A stretch of DNA of 64,000 nucleotides from Phorcus lineatus (Eukaryota > Mollusca > Gastropoda > Trochida > Trochidae): assembly GCA_921293015.1 (NCBI GenBank), contig OV121088.1:20559645-20623644 (forward strand). The letters are read 5' to 3'. Below, one piece after another: positions 37,658-50,500 of this stretch (position 1 is its first letter; each line of letters opens with the position of its first letter). Under the pieces are notes generated by a model. It saw only the letters and a program-made list of their open reading frames with translations. It had not been told where the DNA came from and did not search any database. The position numbers and the translations under genes are program-made.

Positions 37658-39780
37658 GATACTCAAGTGACAATGAAAATGATTTAAAGGTCACCAAAAT
37701 CTTGCATCTTTACAATAAGAAGGTCTGTATCAACTATGACAAGAAACTAGAGAATAGTTCCTGGCAAATGCTGTTTACAAACTTTTATGCAGGTGTCAAT
37801 TTTGAAAAATAAACAATTTTGCTTTGACCTGAACAGATTTGAAGGTCACCATAATCAACTGGGCACACTTGAAATATGTTTCTTGGTGCGAACTTTGAAA
37901 AGAGGATAATGAATGATTCTTAATTGATAGCTTAACATGAAGGTTTCAATGCAGAATAACTCAAAGCCTTGCTGTTAAAATAATTTGAAGTTCACCAAAA
38001 TCAACTGGTCTAGGCCTCTTCCCTATGAGAAGCTATATGTGTGAATAATAAAGAGAAATCTACAATTGGTTCTTAAAGATCGACTGAAATGACAATGGCA
38101 ACTTTGGTGATTCATAAAATATGTATTCAAATTCGCCAGTAACTTGAATTTACATTTTCTAAATCGGCCGATACACAACTTTGATACGGCTTATCAAATC
38201 ACCAGCTAATTAGCACCAGTGAACAGAACTGAAATGGTCACTGAAGCGTGTCCTGTCGCGTGACGTGCTAGTCGGCGGAAGTATATATAACCTCCTTAAT
38301 GAAAGAACAACAGGAAATCTCACTGTCTTAACAACTGTTAAAATATATTCAAAGTCATCCAAACAACTCCAAACTCTGATAAATTGATGTTTAATATATC
38401 TTTGATTATTTGTATTGTTCCAAGCGAAAGACAGTGTTTAAATGTGAAGCTATGCGCACTATCCCATAGCATGTGTACATCAATTACGACGTCTGCCAAA
38501 TGTTGTCACAACAATCAGACTGGTTTAACTAGTTTTATTCATTTACGACATGACCGTTGTGTAATCCTATCGTATTCAATTTCGATTCTTGAATTAATGG
38601 TCTCTAATTATACCTTTTGAATTTTCACGCCTTGGACCCGTCAAGCGGAATATATGTCCTGTCATAATGGCGTAACTCTTGGCATTCGACTGCTACTTAG
38701 TTTATTGTCATGCCGTCCAGTCATTAAGAACCAATGATCTTGTAGCAGATATATTCAACCAATAAATTAAGAGAAGGAGATTTGGCTCATGCACTTCTAC
38801 CAACGATGACACTCATTTTAAAAAGTAGATCGTTAATAACGGGTACCAACATTCTTTAGGATTACATAGGATGTTTCTAATGCTTGAGCCAGGTATGTTT
38901 TCATGTCATTGATTGTTAACTTCAAAGACAAAGATAACAATATGATATATGTTTGTTGAAAACAAACTAATAATCATCCACTAAGTACTAAGTTGTCATG
39001 AAAGTGAAGTGAAAGAAAATATTTTTTCTACAGTAAACATTAAACAATTTATTTTACATTGTCTCCCATTTATTACAAAAACTTCCATTTTTTCTAAACA
39101 ATTTATAACTTCATATCAATAAATACACGATATAACACTACGAGTTAACCCATAGTGGTGGATCTCTCACCGACCAAGTTCTAAAGCTTTTTGATAAAAA
39201 CCCACCCACGAAAATCGCGTCCAATGATTGTCACGGTCCTATCAAAATGTATTTGATGACTGAGAAGGAAACTTGATATCATGAAGCAGTACTCCCAGCT
39301 TAGAACACAACTTATCGTATTTAGGAGTTCTTTCGGTCATGCTGTTGCCTATATTGAATTAGCTTTAAAATACAAAGAAAATCAAAGGCCTGGACATTCG
39401 GCTGACGACTAGCACGTCACACACTGGGCGTGGCTTCGAGTCATGCCTCGATGATTTTGACTAAGCGTTCGCCAGTCTCATTAGGCAGTTATCCAAAACA
39501 GGGGTATAAAAGGTCTCCTAGAAGTCGAATTAAAGCGTATATTTTCTCATTTTTTGGCTCTATTGATTCTTATAAATGAAGCGAATACAGATAATAATTT
39601 TTAATAATCACAATTATGAGTTACATCTCCTCTTTAAGATATTCAGCTTACTAGTAATGTCAGTTTTGTTGTGACCTTGAAATGAAGGTCAAGGTCACAA
39701 ACCTATTTAGGGACCTCTGTTTCAAAACTGTACTCTTGCTGTTTAAAAAACATAAAAGAAACTTGTAAAAGATAAAAACA
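37658..39780. other. Ferlin intron, nothing recognised
   Basis: Contains the 27-bp near-copy of the exon d acceptor at 39286-39312. Otherwise no supported feature. Confidence 0.4.
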
Positions 39781-39781
39781 C

Positions 39782-39912
39782 CTTTTCCATTTGTTTTTTA
39801 TTGTCCATGACCATGGTTCTAGACCTGACCCAGCGTCTACGTCGACACAGATGGTATGTTTTCTCTACTGGCCCATAGCCACCAATAGTAGCTTCCACGC
39901 AGTACTCCCAGC
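39782..39912 (-). CDS. DYSF-like: Ferlin exon d: DysFC motif, GWEY...RRRRWVR
   Basis: This 131-nt exon has acceptor tgttctag and a weak donor gtgttt. It encodes (G)WEYCVEATIGGYGPVEKT then YHLCRRRRWVRSRTMVMDNK and KQMEK. It carries the inner DysFC signature GWEY----------RRRRW-R. It ends in phase 0. A (TTCTA)n microsatellite on the transcribed strand begins 47 bp before the acceptor, and a 27-bp near-copy of the intron-exon junction occurs about 600 bp downstream in the gene. Confidence 0.93.
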
Positions 39913-39958
39913 CTAGAACACAAATACAAATGAAGTAATTACTTCTGGATACACTGAA

Positions 39959-40061
39959 AATAGAATAGAATAGAATAGAATAGAATAGAATAGAATAGAA
40001 TAGAATAGAATAGAATAGAATAGAATAGAATAGAATAGAATAAAATAAAATAAAATAAAAA
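39959..40061. repeat. (GAATA)n then (AAAAT)n microsatellite
   Basis: About 16 GAATA units followed by AAAAT units, 47 bp 5' of the exon d acceptor on the transcribed strand, where it reads as a TTCTA-rich tract. It directly precedes the first unit of the 40-46 kb array. Confidence 0.97.
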
Positions 40062-43000
40062 TATAGTCGCAAGCTACGACAAACGGATTCAGTGCTTTAA
40101 AAGAACATTCATTATGTACATAGTGATGTTAGCAATCATCCCTGAAAGTTTCATGAATATTGGCCGACGCATTTGGCTACAACAGCATGTTTCCTCTGAC
40201 CTAATGTGTGATTATTGCAAAGAAGTTGATAATGTGAAAAAACCATGCTACTTATGAATTCGTCATGATTTACTTTTTTGTTCGTACTAGCTGTTACTGC
40301 GCATCTTTCAAAACAAGTTTCAACTCTCTAAGTACAATTTGAACAAATAGCCCATGTTAATTTTGTTCAAAATGATTTTTCACATTTTTTATCCTTTATT
40401 GTGAACAAAAATTATTGTTCGCGAGCAATGTTTTGACAGTTTCATCAAGTCCATATACTGTTCTTACATCCCTGAAAAATTAATGCAATTGTGAGTCTAA
40501 CTTTTTTAATTATCTCCCTTTGAATATGCTTACATGAGCAAAGTCGCCCGACTTTGAAGGGTTGCCGAGAAATAAATATTTGACTTTCATCAAAATCTGA
40601 ATCACCCTGATATTCCCAATGTCTCAGCTACATTATTGGAGATTTTCAGCTCTTAGATGCAAGTATCTTCAGAGGAGTTACATTTCAAAGATGCATGGGG
40701 TCCGGAAATTTCAAGAAGTCCAAAAAAAGCAATATGGCGGCGAAAGTATTCATGCTACGAATTTGCCATGATTTACTTTTTTGCTTGAAATGTTATTGCA
40801 CATCGTTTAAAAAAAGTTCCAAGTCTCTAGGTGCATTTTGAAAAAATTTCCAATGTTAATTTTGAAAAGTTTGAGTGGTACTGAGCCTTTAATGCAATGT
40901 CCGAATTGGCTGAAAAGCTTCGTGTCGCGAGGTCTTTGTAAGGGCTATAAGATCGTAAAGTTTGGTTGTAATTGAGTTGCTAGTTTTGGCTGAATTTTCT
41001 ACACAAGAATCGTGGAATAATAATAATAATAAATATAGTCGCAAGCGACGACAAAAGGATTCAGCGCATGAACGCACATTCAGTACAAACATAGTGATGT
41101 TAGCCAGCTTCAGTGAAATTTTCATGAAGATTGGAGCATGCATTCATCTACAGCAGCAAGTTTCATCTGACCTTATCTCCAAAGCATACTCCGGTTATTG
41201 CAAAGAAGTGGTGAGCAAAAAATATTTGACTGACATCAAAATCTGAATCACCCTGAAATTCCCAACGTCTCAGCTACATTATTAGAGAGTTTCAGCTCTT
41301 AGATGCAAGTATCTTCAGAGAAGAAGATTTTTTAAGATGCATCTCAAAAATCACTAAAAGCAATATGGCGGCCAAACTATTCATGCTACGAATTTGTCAT
41401 GATTTACTTTTTTGCTCCAAATGTAATTGCCTGTCGTTTAAAACAAGTTGCAAGTCTCTAAGTGCATTTAAAAAAAATAACCCATGTTAATTTTTCCAAC
41501 TTTGGATCGTACTGTGCCTTTAACGCTTAATCCGATGAAGCCCAAAAGCTTATTGTGGCGTCGTCTCATGAGGTTCTATCAGAATGGTAAGTTTGGCTGT
41601 AATAGCTTTAGCGGTTTGGGCTGAATCGTGTCCACAAGAATCGCGGAATAATGACAAGCGATTTCTGGAACAAAAAAGTTCATAATGCGAAAAAACTATA
41701 AAACTTATGAATTTGTCATGATTGACTTTTTTGTTTGTATTGTTCTTACGCTTCTTTCAAATCAAGTTTCAAGTCTCTAAGTGCATTTTGAAAAATTACC
41801 CCATGTTAATTTTTTGTAAACATATTTTTGCTGTTTTTGACCGATTATTGTGAACGTAAATGACTGTTCGCGATCAATGTTTTAACAGTTTCGTCAAGTG
41901 CACATACTGGTCTTATATTCCTGAAAAAATGTTGCAATTGTGAGTCTAACTTTTAGAGTTATCTCCCTTTGAACATGCTTACATGAGCTAAATCGCCCGA
42001 CTTTGAAGGGTTGCTGAGAAATAAATATTTGACTTTCATCAAAATCTGAATCACCCTGAAGTTCCCAATGTCTCAGCTACATTATTGGAGAATTTCAGCT
42101 CTTAGATGTAAGTATCTTTAGAGAAGAAGATTTTCAAAGATGCACGTGGTCTGGAAATTTCAAGTAGTAAGAATAAAGCAATATGGCGGCGAAACTATGC
42201 ATGCTATGAATTTGCCATGATTTACTTTTTTGCTCCAAATGTAATTGCCTATCTTTTAAAACAAGTTGCAAGTCTCTAAGTGCATTTTGAAAAATTTTCC
42301 CATGTTAATTTTTCGAACTTTGAGTGGTACTGAGCCTTTAACGCTTAATCCGATTAAGCCCAAAAGCTTATTGCAGGATCTCCTCATGAAGCTCTATAAG
42401 GCTGCTAAGTTTGGCTGGAATTGCTTTCGCCGTTTGGGCTGAATCTTGTACACAAAAATCGTGGAATAAAAAAAAAAAAAATAATAATAATAAAACACGC
42501 CAATAACAATAAGGATTCAGCAAAATTGCTGAATCCTTAAATATAGTCGCAAGCGACGACAAAAGGATTCAGCGCATAAAAAGCACATTCAGTACAAACA
42601 TAGTGATGTTAGCCAGCTTCACTGAAATTTTCATGAAGATTGGAGCATGCATTAATCCACAGCAGCAAGTTTCATCTAACCTTATCTCCAAAGCATACTC
42701 CGGTTTTTGCAAAGAAGTGGTAAGAAAAAAATATTGGACTGACATCAAAATCTGAATCACCCTGAAATTCCCAATGTCTCAGCTACATTATTTGAGAGTT
42801 TGAGCTCTTAGATGCAAGTATCTTCAGAGAAGAAGATTTTTAAAGATGCATCTCAAAAATCACTAAAAGCAATATGGCGGCCAAACTATTCATGCTACGA
42901 ATTGGCCATGATTTACTTTTTTGCTCAAAATGTAATTGCCTATCGTTTCAAGCAGGTTGCAAGTCTCTAAGTGCATTTTGGAAAAAAATCCCATGTTAAT

Positions 43001-46000
43001 TTTTCGCAATTTGGATGGTACTGTGCCTTTAACGTTTAATCCGATTAAGCCCAAAAGCTTATTGTGGCGTCGTCTCATGAAGTTCAAGCATACTGGTAAG
43101 TTTGGTTGTCATAGCTTTAGCGGTTTGGGCTGAATCGTGTACACAAGAATCGGGGAATAGTGGAAAGCGATTTCTGGAACAAATAAGTTCATAATGCGAA
43201 AAAACTATAATACTTATGAATTCGTCATGATTGACTTTTTTGTTTGTATTGTTCTTACGCTTCTTTCAAATCAAGTTTCAAGTCTCTACGTGCATTTTGA
43301 GAAAATAGCCCATGTTAATTTTTTGTAAACATATTTTTGCTGTTTTTGATCGATTATTGTGAACGAAAATGACTGTTCGCGATCAATGTTTTAACAGCTT
43401 CGTCAAGTGCACTAAGTGGTATTATATCCCTGAAAAAATGTTGCAATTGTGAGTCTAACTTTTTGAGTTATCTCCCTTTGAACATGCTTACATGAGCTAA
43501 GTCGCCCGACTTTGAAGGCTTGCTGAGAAAAAAATATTTGACTTTCATGAAACTCAAGATCACCCTGAAATGCCCAATGCCTCAGCTACATTATTGGAGA
43601 GTTTCAGCTCTTAGATGCAAGTATCTTCAGAGAAGAAGATTCTCAAAGATGCATGGGGTCTTGCATTTTTACATAAGTCAAAAAAAGCAATATGGCGGTC
43701 AAACTATGCATGCTACAACATCACCATGATTGACTTTTGTGCTTGCATTGCTATTGCGCATCGTTTAAAACAAGTTGCAAGTCTCTAAGTGCATTTTGAA
43801 AAAAAATCCCATGTTAATTTTTCCAACTTTAGATCGTACTGTGCCTTTAACGCTTAAGCCGATTAAGCCCAAAAGCTTATTGCAGGGTCTCCTTATGAAG
43901 CTCTATCAGGCTGGCAAGTTTGGCTGTAATAGCTTTAGCGGTTTGGGCTGAATCGTGTACACAAAAATCGTGGAATAAAAAAAATAAAAAAAATAATAAT
44001 AAAACACGCCAATAACAATAAGGATTCAGCAAAATTGCTGAATCCTTAAATATAGTCGCAAGCGACGACAATGACAGGATTCAGCAATATATGAGCACCC
44101 GTGGCTCTTGGGGGCAAACTAAGTGCTTTTCCAAGTTTAGATAGCGTTTTGAAGACATTTTTAGTGCACTGCAGTAGATTTAGCCGTATTCTGAAGCAAA
44201 ATGACGTTTTATATATATATATACGTTTTCAGTACGTAGCGAGACATAGGAGCGGAAGTGAGGTTTACTCGATGTACACGGCCTGCTGCCAGTTGAGGCA
44301 AGAAAGCAACAACATCAAAATGTAAGGGGTATCTGGAGGGGAGGCAGTAGAGGTTCGAAAGTTGAAAAAGGGCTAGTGTTTTCCTTTGGCGAGATCAAGT
44401 GCTTTGCCGACACTGGAATATAGTTCCCGAATGCTGGTACATAGGTTGAGGCTCTCATTATATATAAATAATCAAGACTATGTCAGTCAGTCAGCTCAGA
44501 TCAGTCAGGCAGGCTTTTTTGCTCGCTTCTCTGCCTGTCTGATCGGATTTTGACGGCTCTTGACGCACTTGCGTGCATTTGGTCATCTCGCGCACGCTGT
44601 CCACACGTCCAGTCGTACGGACTTCCGCTGCACAAAGCGATTTCAGCCTTCTCTACACTGTATATTACGTGATAATTTATAAGACATCGAAGAGTATTTC
44701 TTCAAACTTTTGCCCCATGTCGCATGTTTTCACAGTTAGGGTGTTTTCCTTTAACTTTGCAAATTAACCCTTGCTAACGCACTTAGCGAATCTTGCTACA
44801 GGAGCGATGTAGAGTATTTCTTTCAACTTTTGCCCTTTCACACGTACAAGAGCGCATGTACATGCATTTGGACATGTCACACGTCTTGACCGTTCTTCAA
44901 TATTGATGTTTTCCTTCAATTTTATGCAATCTAACCCTTGCTAACGCACTTGACGAATCTTGCTACAGGAGCAATGTAAGACTTCTGCGCACGTTCCCAT
45001 TTGCTTTTAAACAGGTGAGGGGGCATTTCTGCATTTCATCACGCTAGAGTGTGTTTTCCTTCAACGGTTTGCAATTTAACCCTTGGGGGTCAGAAATTTG
45101 CAAAAAGTCAAATGAAGCAATATGGCGGCCAAACTATGCATGCTACGAATTCGCCGTGATTTGCTTTTTTGCTCGTGATGTAATTGCCTATTGTTTAAAA
45201 CAAGTTTCAAGTCTCTAAGTGCATTTTGAAAAAAATTCCCATGTTAATTTTTCGAAATTTCGATCGTACTGTGCCTTTAACGCTTGATCTGATTATGCCC
45301 AAAAGCTTATTGTGGCTTCGTCTCAAGAAGTTCTATCTGACTGGCAAGTTTGGCTGTAATCGCTTGAGCGGTTTAGGCTGAATCGTGTTAACAAGAATTG
45401 TGGAATAATGGAAACCTATTTCTGGAACAAATAAGTTGATAATGTGCAAAAACTATAATACTTATGAAATCGTCATGATTGACTTTTTTCTTCATACAGT
45501 TAATACGCTTCATTCAAAACAAGTTTCAAGTGTCTAAGTGCATTTTGAAAAAATAGCCCATGTTAATTTTGTTCAAAATGATTTTTCACATTTTTGATCC
45601 TTTATTGTGAACGAAAATTATTGTTCGCGAGCAATGTTTTGACAGTTTCATCAATTTCAAATACTGTTCTTACATCCCTGAAAAATTGGTGCAATTGTGA
45701 GTCTAACTTTTTTAATTATCTCCCTTTGAATATGCTTACATGATCAAAGTCGCCCGACTTTGAAGGGTTGCCGAGAAATAAATATTTGACTTTCATCAAA
45801 ATCTGAATCACCCTGAAATTCCCAATGTCTCAGCTACATTATTGGAGATTTTCAGCTCTTAGATGCAAGTATCTTCAGAGGAGTTACATTTCAAAGATGC
45901 ATGGGATCCGGAAATTTCAAAAGTAGAAAAAAAGCAATATGGCGGCGAAAGTATTCATGCTACGAATTCGCCATGATTTACTTTTTTGCTTGACATGTTA

Positions 46001-46334
46001 TTGCGCATCGTTTAAAAAAAGTTTCAAGTCTCTAGGTGCATTTTGAAAAAATTTCCAATGTTAATTTTGAAAAGTTTGAGTGGTACTGAGCCTTTAATGC
46101 AATGTCCGAATTGGCTGAAAAGCTTCGTGTCGCGAGGTCTTTGTAAGGGCTATTAGATTGTAAAGTTTGGTTGTAATTGAGTCGCTAGTTTTGGCTGAAT
46201 TTTCTACACAAGAATCGTGGAATAATAATAATAAACACGCCAATAACAATAAGGATTCAGCATTTCTGCTGAATCCTTAATAATAAAAAACACGCCAATA
46301 ACAATAAGGATTCAGCAAAATTGCTGAATCCTTA
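40062..46334 (+). repeat. Array of ~1.5-kb hairpin-ended repeat units in a ferlin intron
   Basis: Units start ATATAGTCGCAAGCGACGAC. Two full units span 41033-42540 (1508 bp) and 42541-44049 (1509 bp). A partial unit precedes (40062-41032), and a unit from 44050 to about 46280 is interrupted by another element. Each full unit holds two diverged halves marked by GCAATATGGCGG (41363/42177, 42869/43687). Units end CACGCCAATAACAATAAGG with a stem AAGGATTCAGCA ... TGCTGAATCCTT and a 4-nt loop at 42511-42538, 44020-44047, 46251-46278 and 46306-46333. No transposase is seen. Confidence 0.88.
44085..45085 (+). repeat. Second copy of the 8.4-kb element, inserted in the array
   Basis: It shares the left arm (GGGGCAAACTAAGTG ... 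GGTATCTGGAGGGGAGG ... GTCAGTCAGTCAG) and the core word ACCCTTG at 44767, 44934 and 45079 (spacing 167 and 145). It breaks a hairpin-ended unit, which resumes near 45086 with GGGGTCAGAAATTTGC. Confidence 0.7.
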
Positions 46335-47055
46335 ATAAAATAAAATAAAATAAAATAAAACAAAATAAAATAACAATGATAAAATACAATTATATGCTTC
46401 AAGTGGGGTTGATCCAATAGACACATGATTTTCATTGAGAAGAAGTCAAGGTGAATATCACTTTTCCAAGGTCAATTATAATCAATCGATCAACTGATTC
46501 TGATGTCTATTATTGTTTTAATCATTCAGACTGTCTTAAATAATTAAATTTTTCAAATATAAGGGACATAACTCTAATTTAGCACAGTCACAGAGACAAA
46601 GCAATGCCTATTCTCTTGATGAACAGTACTACATCAGAGGTGTTTGGATTGTTACATTGACCTCTCACGATTCACACAGGTTTACATCACTTGGCATCAA
46701 TGCTGTCACTTGTCCAAGTAGGCCAATCAGAAAGTCCGAGATAATCCAATCATTTAATAATTCTAATGATGCAGTTGAATAATGGGTAAACATTCCTATG
46801 TGTATATGGCCACACTGCGGGCCACTCTCCCACCACGAATTAAAGAACTAATTAAGAACATGTTAAATCTGAGTGTGAGGGATCAGGGAAAACCAGTTTC
46901 AGTCATAAAAGCATTACAGAAGCATTTTTTTTGGATTGTTAGCATTTAAGTTGAGAAAACAAAACTTGGTGGAATGTATCAAAATGAGGGGAAAGTATTA
47001 AGGGAATGAAGAGAATTGATCTGAGGTGATCAGTAAAGTGTCTCGTACACAACGT
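46335..47055. other. Ferlin intron, nothing recognised
   Basis: Short (AAAAT)n at the left, then ordinary AT-rich intron. Confidence 0.4.
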
Positions 47056-47059
47056 CATC

Positions 47060-47500
47060 TCATGGATCTTATATTACAACATTAGTAAACACTGACCGAG
47101 GAAGACGTCGCCATTGCTCAACAAGGTGAGTGAGTGAGTGAGTTGTTGTTGAACGCTGCTTGGGCAATATTACAGCCATTAGCGGCGTGTGCTCAAACAA
47201 GGTGACGTTGAAGATCTTGCAATGTCTGTGGTGGATTAACTTGTTGACGAACACGTACACAAACTTGAGCATGGCGTTCACCTTGTCTGCGGTAACACGG
47301 GCCCTGCCGTCGGCATATCTCAAGGTGAAATGAGATTTGTCACTAAAAACATTGGAATTCCACTGTCGTTGAGTTAACCTTAAGTGCCTTGTGGCCCACG
47401 CAAGACGGTTACGGCGATGAAGAGGTGTAAGGATAGGTCCTCTATCAGGTCTCCCTATAGCAGGTTGAGGTTCTTCATTTGTAAGATGCGTCATTGCCAA
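47060..47500 (-). pseudogene. Tc1/mariner-type transposase fragment
   Basis: The minus strand encodes LTPLHRRNRLAWATRHLRLT then QRQWNSNVFSDKSHFTLRYA, as in Tc1-like transposases. The catalytic block reads SDKSHFTL where SDESRFTL is usual. The frame later passes through a short inserted repeat and resumes as VEQWRRLPRSVFTNVV, part of the C-terminal end. The N-terminal DNA-binding domain and much of the catalytic middle are missing. It is a dead DNA-transposon copy in a ferlin intron. Confidence 0.82.
47115..47204. mobile_element. Short SINE-type insertion with target-site duplication
   Basis: About 60 bp (GTGAGTGAGTGAG then GCTGCTTGGGCAATATTACA) is flanked by TGCTCAACAAGGTGA (47115-47129) and TGCTCAAACAAGGTGA (47190-47204). 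The inserted phrase resembles the start of a widespread molluscan (GTGA)n ... GCAATATTCCAGC repeat. Confidence 0.7.
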
Positions 47501-47504
47501 AAGG

Positions 47505-50500
47505 TCATAAAAATTTAACTTTCAATTTGTTTTCCCAAATGAGCTTTAATGTGTTTACTCAGTTTATGCAAACATGCATTGATTGATTTTGTGTTTGCAC
47601 ATGCATTCACAGTTTCTGATTTTTTTGGCTACAAAGTCAATGATTGCACATAACTTCACAAATTCCTCACATTAAAGGAGTCAAAACCATTACTTTCACT
47701 ACAAATAGTGATTAAAATATTTCAAAGATACAGACAGAAACGATTTCATAAATTTACCTGTGTCAAGTTTTCAATTTTGCTAAGTATAGAAGGCTTTTAC
47801 AAACATTGTTCTTGATGAACAGTCATCATATCTCACAACAATGCATAACCCAGTTAGTCGTTATTGATGGCTGAGGATATCAAAGTCATTGTTGACACAA
47901 TGTGTGCCTCCAGTTATGATGTTGCAAGGGGAATTGTCAGACCATAAAGGGAAAGCCAAACTTAAGTGAGACAAGGATGCGACAAGTGACAATATGTCTA
48001 TATTAGACAAAATGTCAAAACAGGTGAGTGCTGGAAATATGGCCAAGTAATCAACTCAAATGCCAGCAAAATCTGAAAGAATCAAAAACAGATATCAGAG
48101 CAGCTAGCACCACACCTCTGCAAATTGAGAGCACATTCATCAGGGAGAGGTGAGGAACCATAAACAGAGGCAACAGAGAGTTGTGGTTGAAACCAACAAG
48201 AGGTCAAAAGTCAAGTAAAAGGGAAACTCTCAGACCCTACACCAGTGGCAGAGAACACTACCGATAAATCAATGGTCACTACAAGAACAGGCTGCATCAT
48301 CAGGAGGCCTGAGAAATTGGACCTGTAGCTGAAGGGAAGTGTAGTGACATTTTCAATGTTCAATTTCAAGCTCATTTTGTATTAAATGTTCATCAGGATG
48401 TAAACTTAACTCGTATTTAGGACGGCTATTTTTGCAGAAATGTGAATAATAAAAATAACTAGAAAGATTTGTTTGCAATGAACTGTGATGTCCAACGCCC
48501 TAACTTTCAATCCAACCTCATCACTCTTATTTGCCCAAGCTTAAAAATGTTTCCATGGAAACCAGAAGAAACAAATTCAGAATAACCAAAGTGAAAAAGG
48601 CACTAGTCCACCATTACGTAGGTCTAATCATATTCCAAGTCTCATAAAATAATACTGAATAGATGTTGATATAGTGCATATGCGGATACCAACCGTTTCC
48701 GGCCTCTTAAGTTCAAATTGTTTCCATGGAAACCAGAATTTTGCTTTATCAAAATCAGAATAACCAAAGTAGCAAAGGACACCATTTCACCACTACGTAG
48801 GTCTAACCACATACAAAGTCTTGTAAAAAAATATGGAACGGTTTTTGAGAATGGGCCCAAAACAAAGACATTTTAGAATTTAGGAATTACAGAATCATAA
48901 ATCAAGCGGGTGAAATAATTTTTTCTCCATCAAAGTTTTCTGGGGAACATCATAATACACCAGCCAATAACAATGAGGATTCAGCCTACATATGACTGAA
49001 TCAGAATAAAAAATATCAGGAACATATCTCGGCAGTAATGTGCTTTACTCTCTCATTGTACAATAACCATCAGATGTTCGAACAACATTCATTCATTGAA
49101 ATAAGATCTCCCGAAAGTGGTATCTACAGTGTCACAGCCATATTGTAAACAAAACTTTGAAGATTTTAGGAAAATTAAAACAAGGAGTCACTCAACGGTG
49201 TTTTTAATTTGGTGCATTATCCGTGTAGACACGGAGAAAAGCAGTGTTTTGAGACCGCAAATTTATCGTATGAATTGTTTTCATAATATCGTATAAAAGT
49301 CATCAAAAAGCGTTTTCCTTTTTTGAATTTACGTACAGCACTTATATTTAAAAACCATCCTGTGGTGCTGTTCACCTTTGTTATGGCGGCTACGTCGCGT
49401 GTGCTTTCCACAGTTGACGTCACATCCGGTTGATTTCACAGAACAACACGATCAGGGAAGCAATTTACTACCTTTTTTTAATCGTAATTAATTACACAAT
49501 CAATTCATCTAAACTTGTTTAAACCTGACGTAAATTCATTTCAAGAAGGATATATTATGAAAATATGCACATAAGTGTACAATTTGGCTTGGTTAAATAA
49601 GGTTTTTTTACTCGGGAGCCCCACTTTAATCATAGGCTGCATCCTTTTGAATTACCGCAGGTGACACAAAATAAATTACCTGTAGAGTTAAAATCAACTA
49701 CAGAAGTTTAATCAGTCATTTTTTTGGAGAGGAAAAATGAGAATGTATAAAAATTTCCAACTGATCATTAGGAATGCTTTCCTCGCTGGCGAGATGAACA
49801 TGGCCATTTTGTTTAGTTATGTAATTATTAATGTGTTACCCATGCTATTTTGACAAATAGTTTTGGAAAGGTGTGTTACATGTTATTACTATGGCAAATA
49901 GACATTCATGTATAATATTCATTTCTGTATCTTTATTTCATGGTTTTTTTTGGAAATTAAATTTAAGTGAATAGCTTAGTGAAAGTTATGAATCATATTT
50001 ATTTTCCTACAGTCAAAGAATGGTGGCCACTATTCACACGAAAATGATACTTGTTTACCTCCGTTCTTGGTTTCTCATAACGCTTTGTTGGAAATCATAA
50101 TGTGATTTAAATAGTAGACACACTTAAGATTTTGGAGAGAATTAACCCCCTAGTTGCGACGGCCAAGTACCATAAGTGGCCTTGACGTGGTCTTTGCGAA
50201 AATCTTAATTTTTCTGTTAATATTAGGTTTTATAGTACGATAAAGTTATCAAAATGAAGCTATTTGGCAGGGATTCTGAGAAAATGGTTGTCAAGTAGAA
50301 TTAGTGAAGATTTCTTTTCTCATGCATTGAATAGAATTAAGCCCCACTGGACATGGCCAAGGACCATATGTGGCCTAGACAAGTTTTTGTGTGACAACCT
50401 TGATTTTTCTGTCAATAATAGGTTTTATGGTAAAAAAAAGTAATAAAAATGAAGCTATGTTCACACGTACGGATGTCAAATGGAGTTCGTACAGATATCT

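Noticed and set aside
39743-40072. 109-codon minus-strand gene
   Set aside because: It joins the (GAATA)n repeat to ferlin exon d; the splice acceptor lies between them.
40889-44071. Repeated 60-90 codon frames in the 40-46 kb array
   Set aside because: The frames are not conserved between units, and differences fall in all codon positions.
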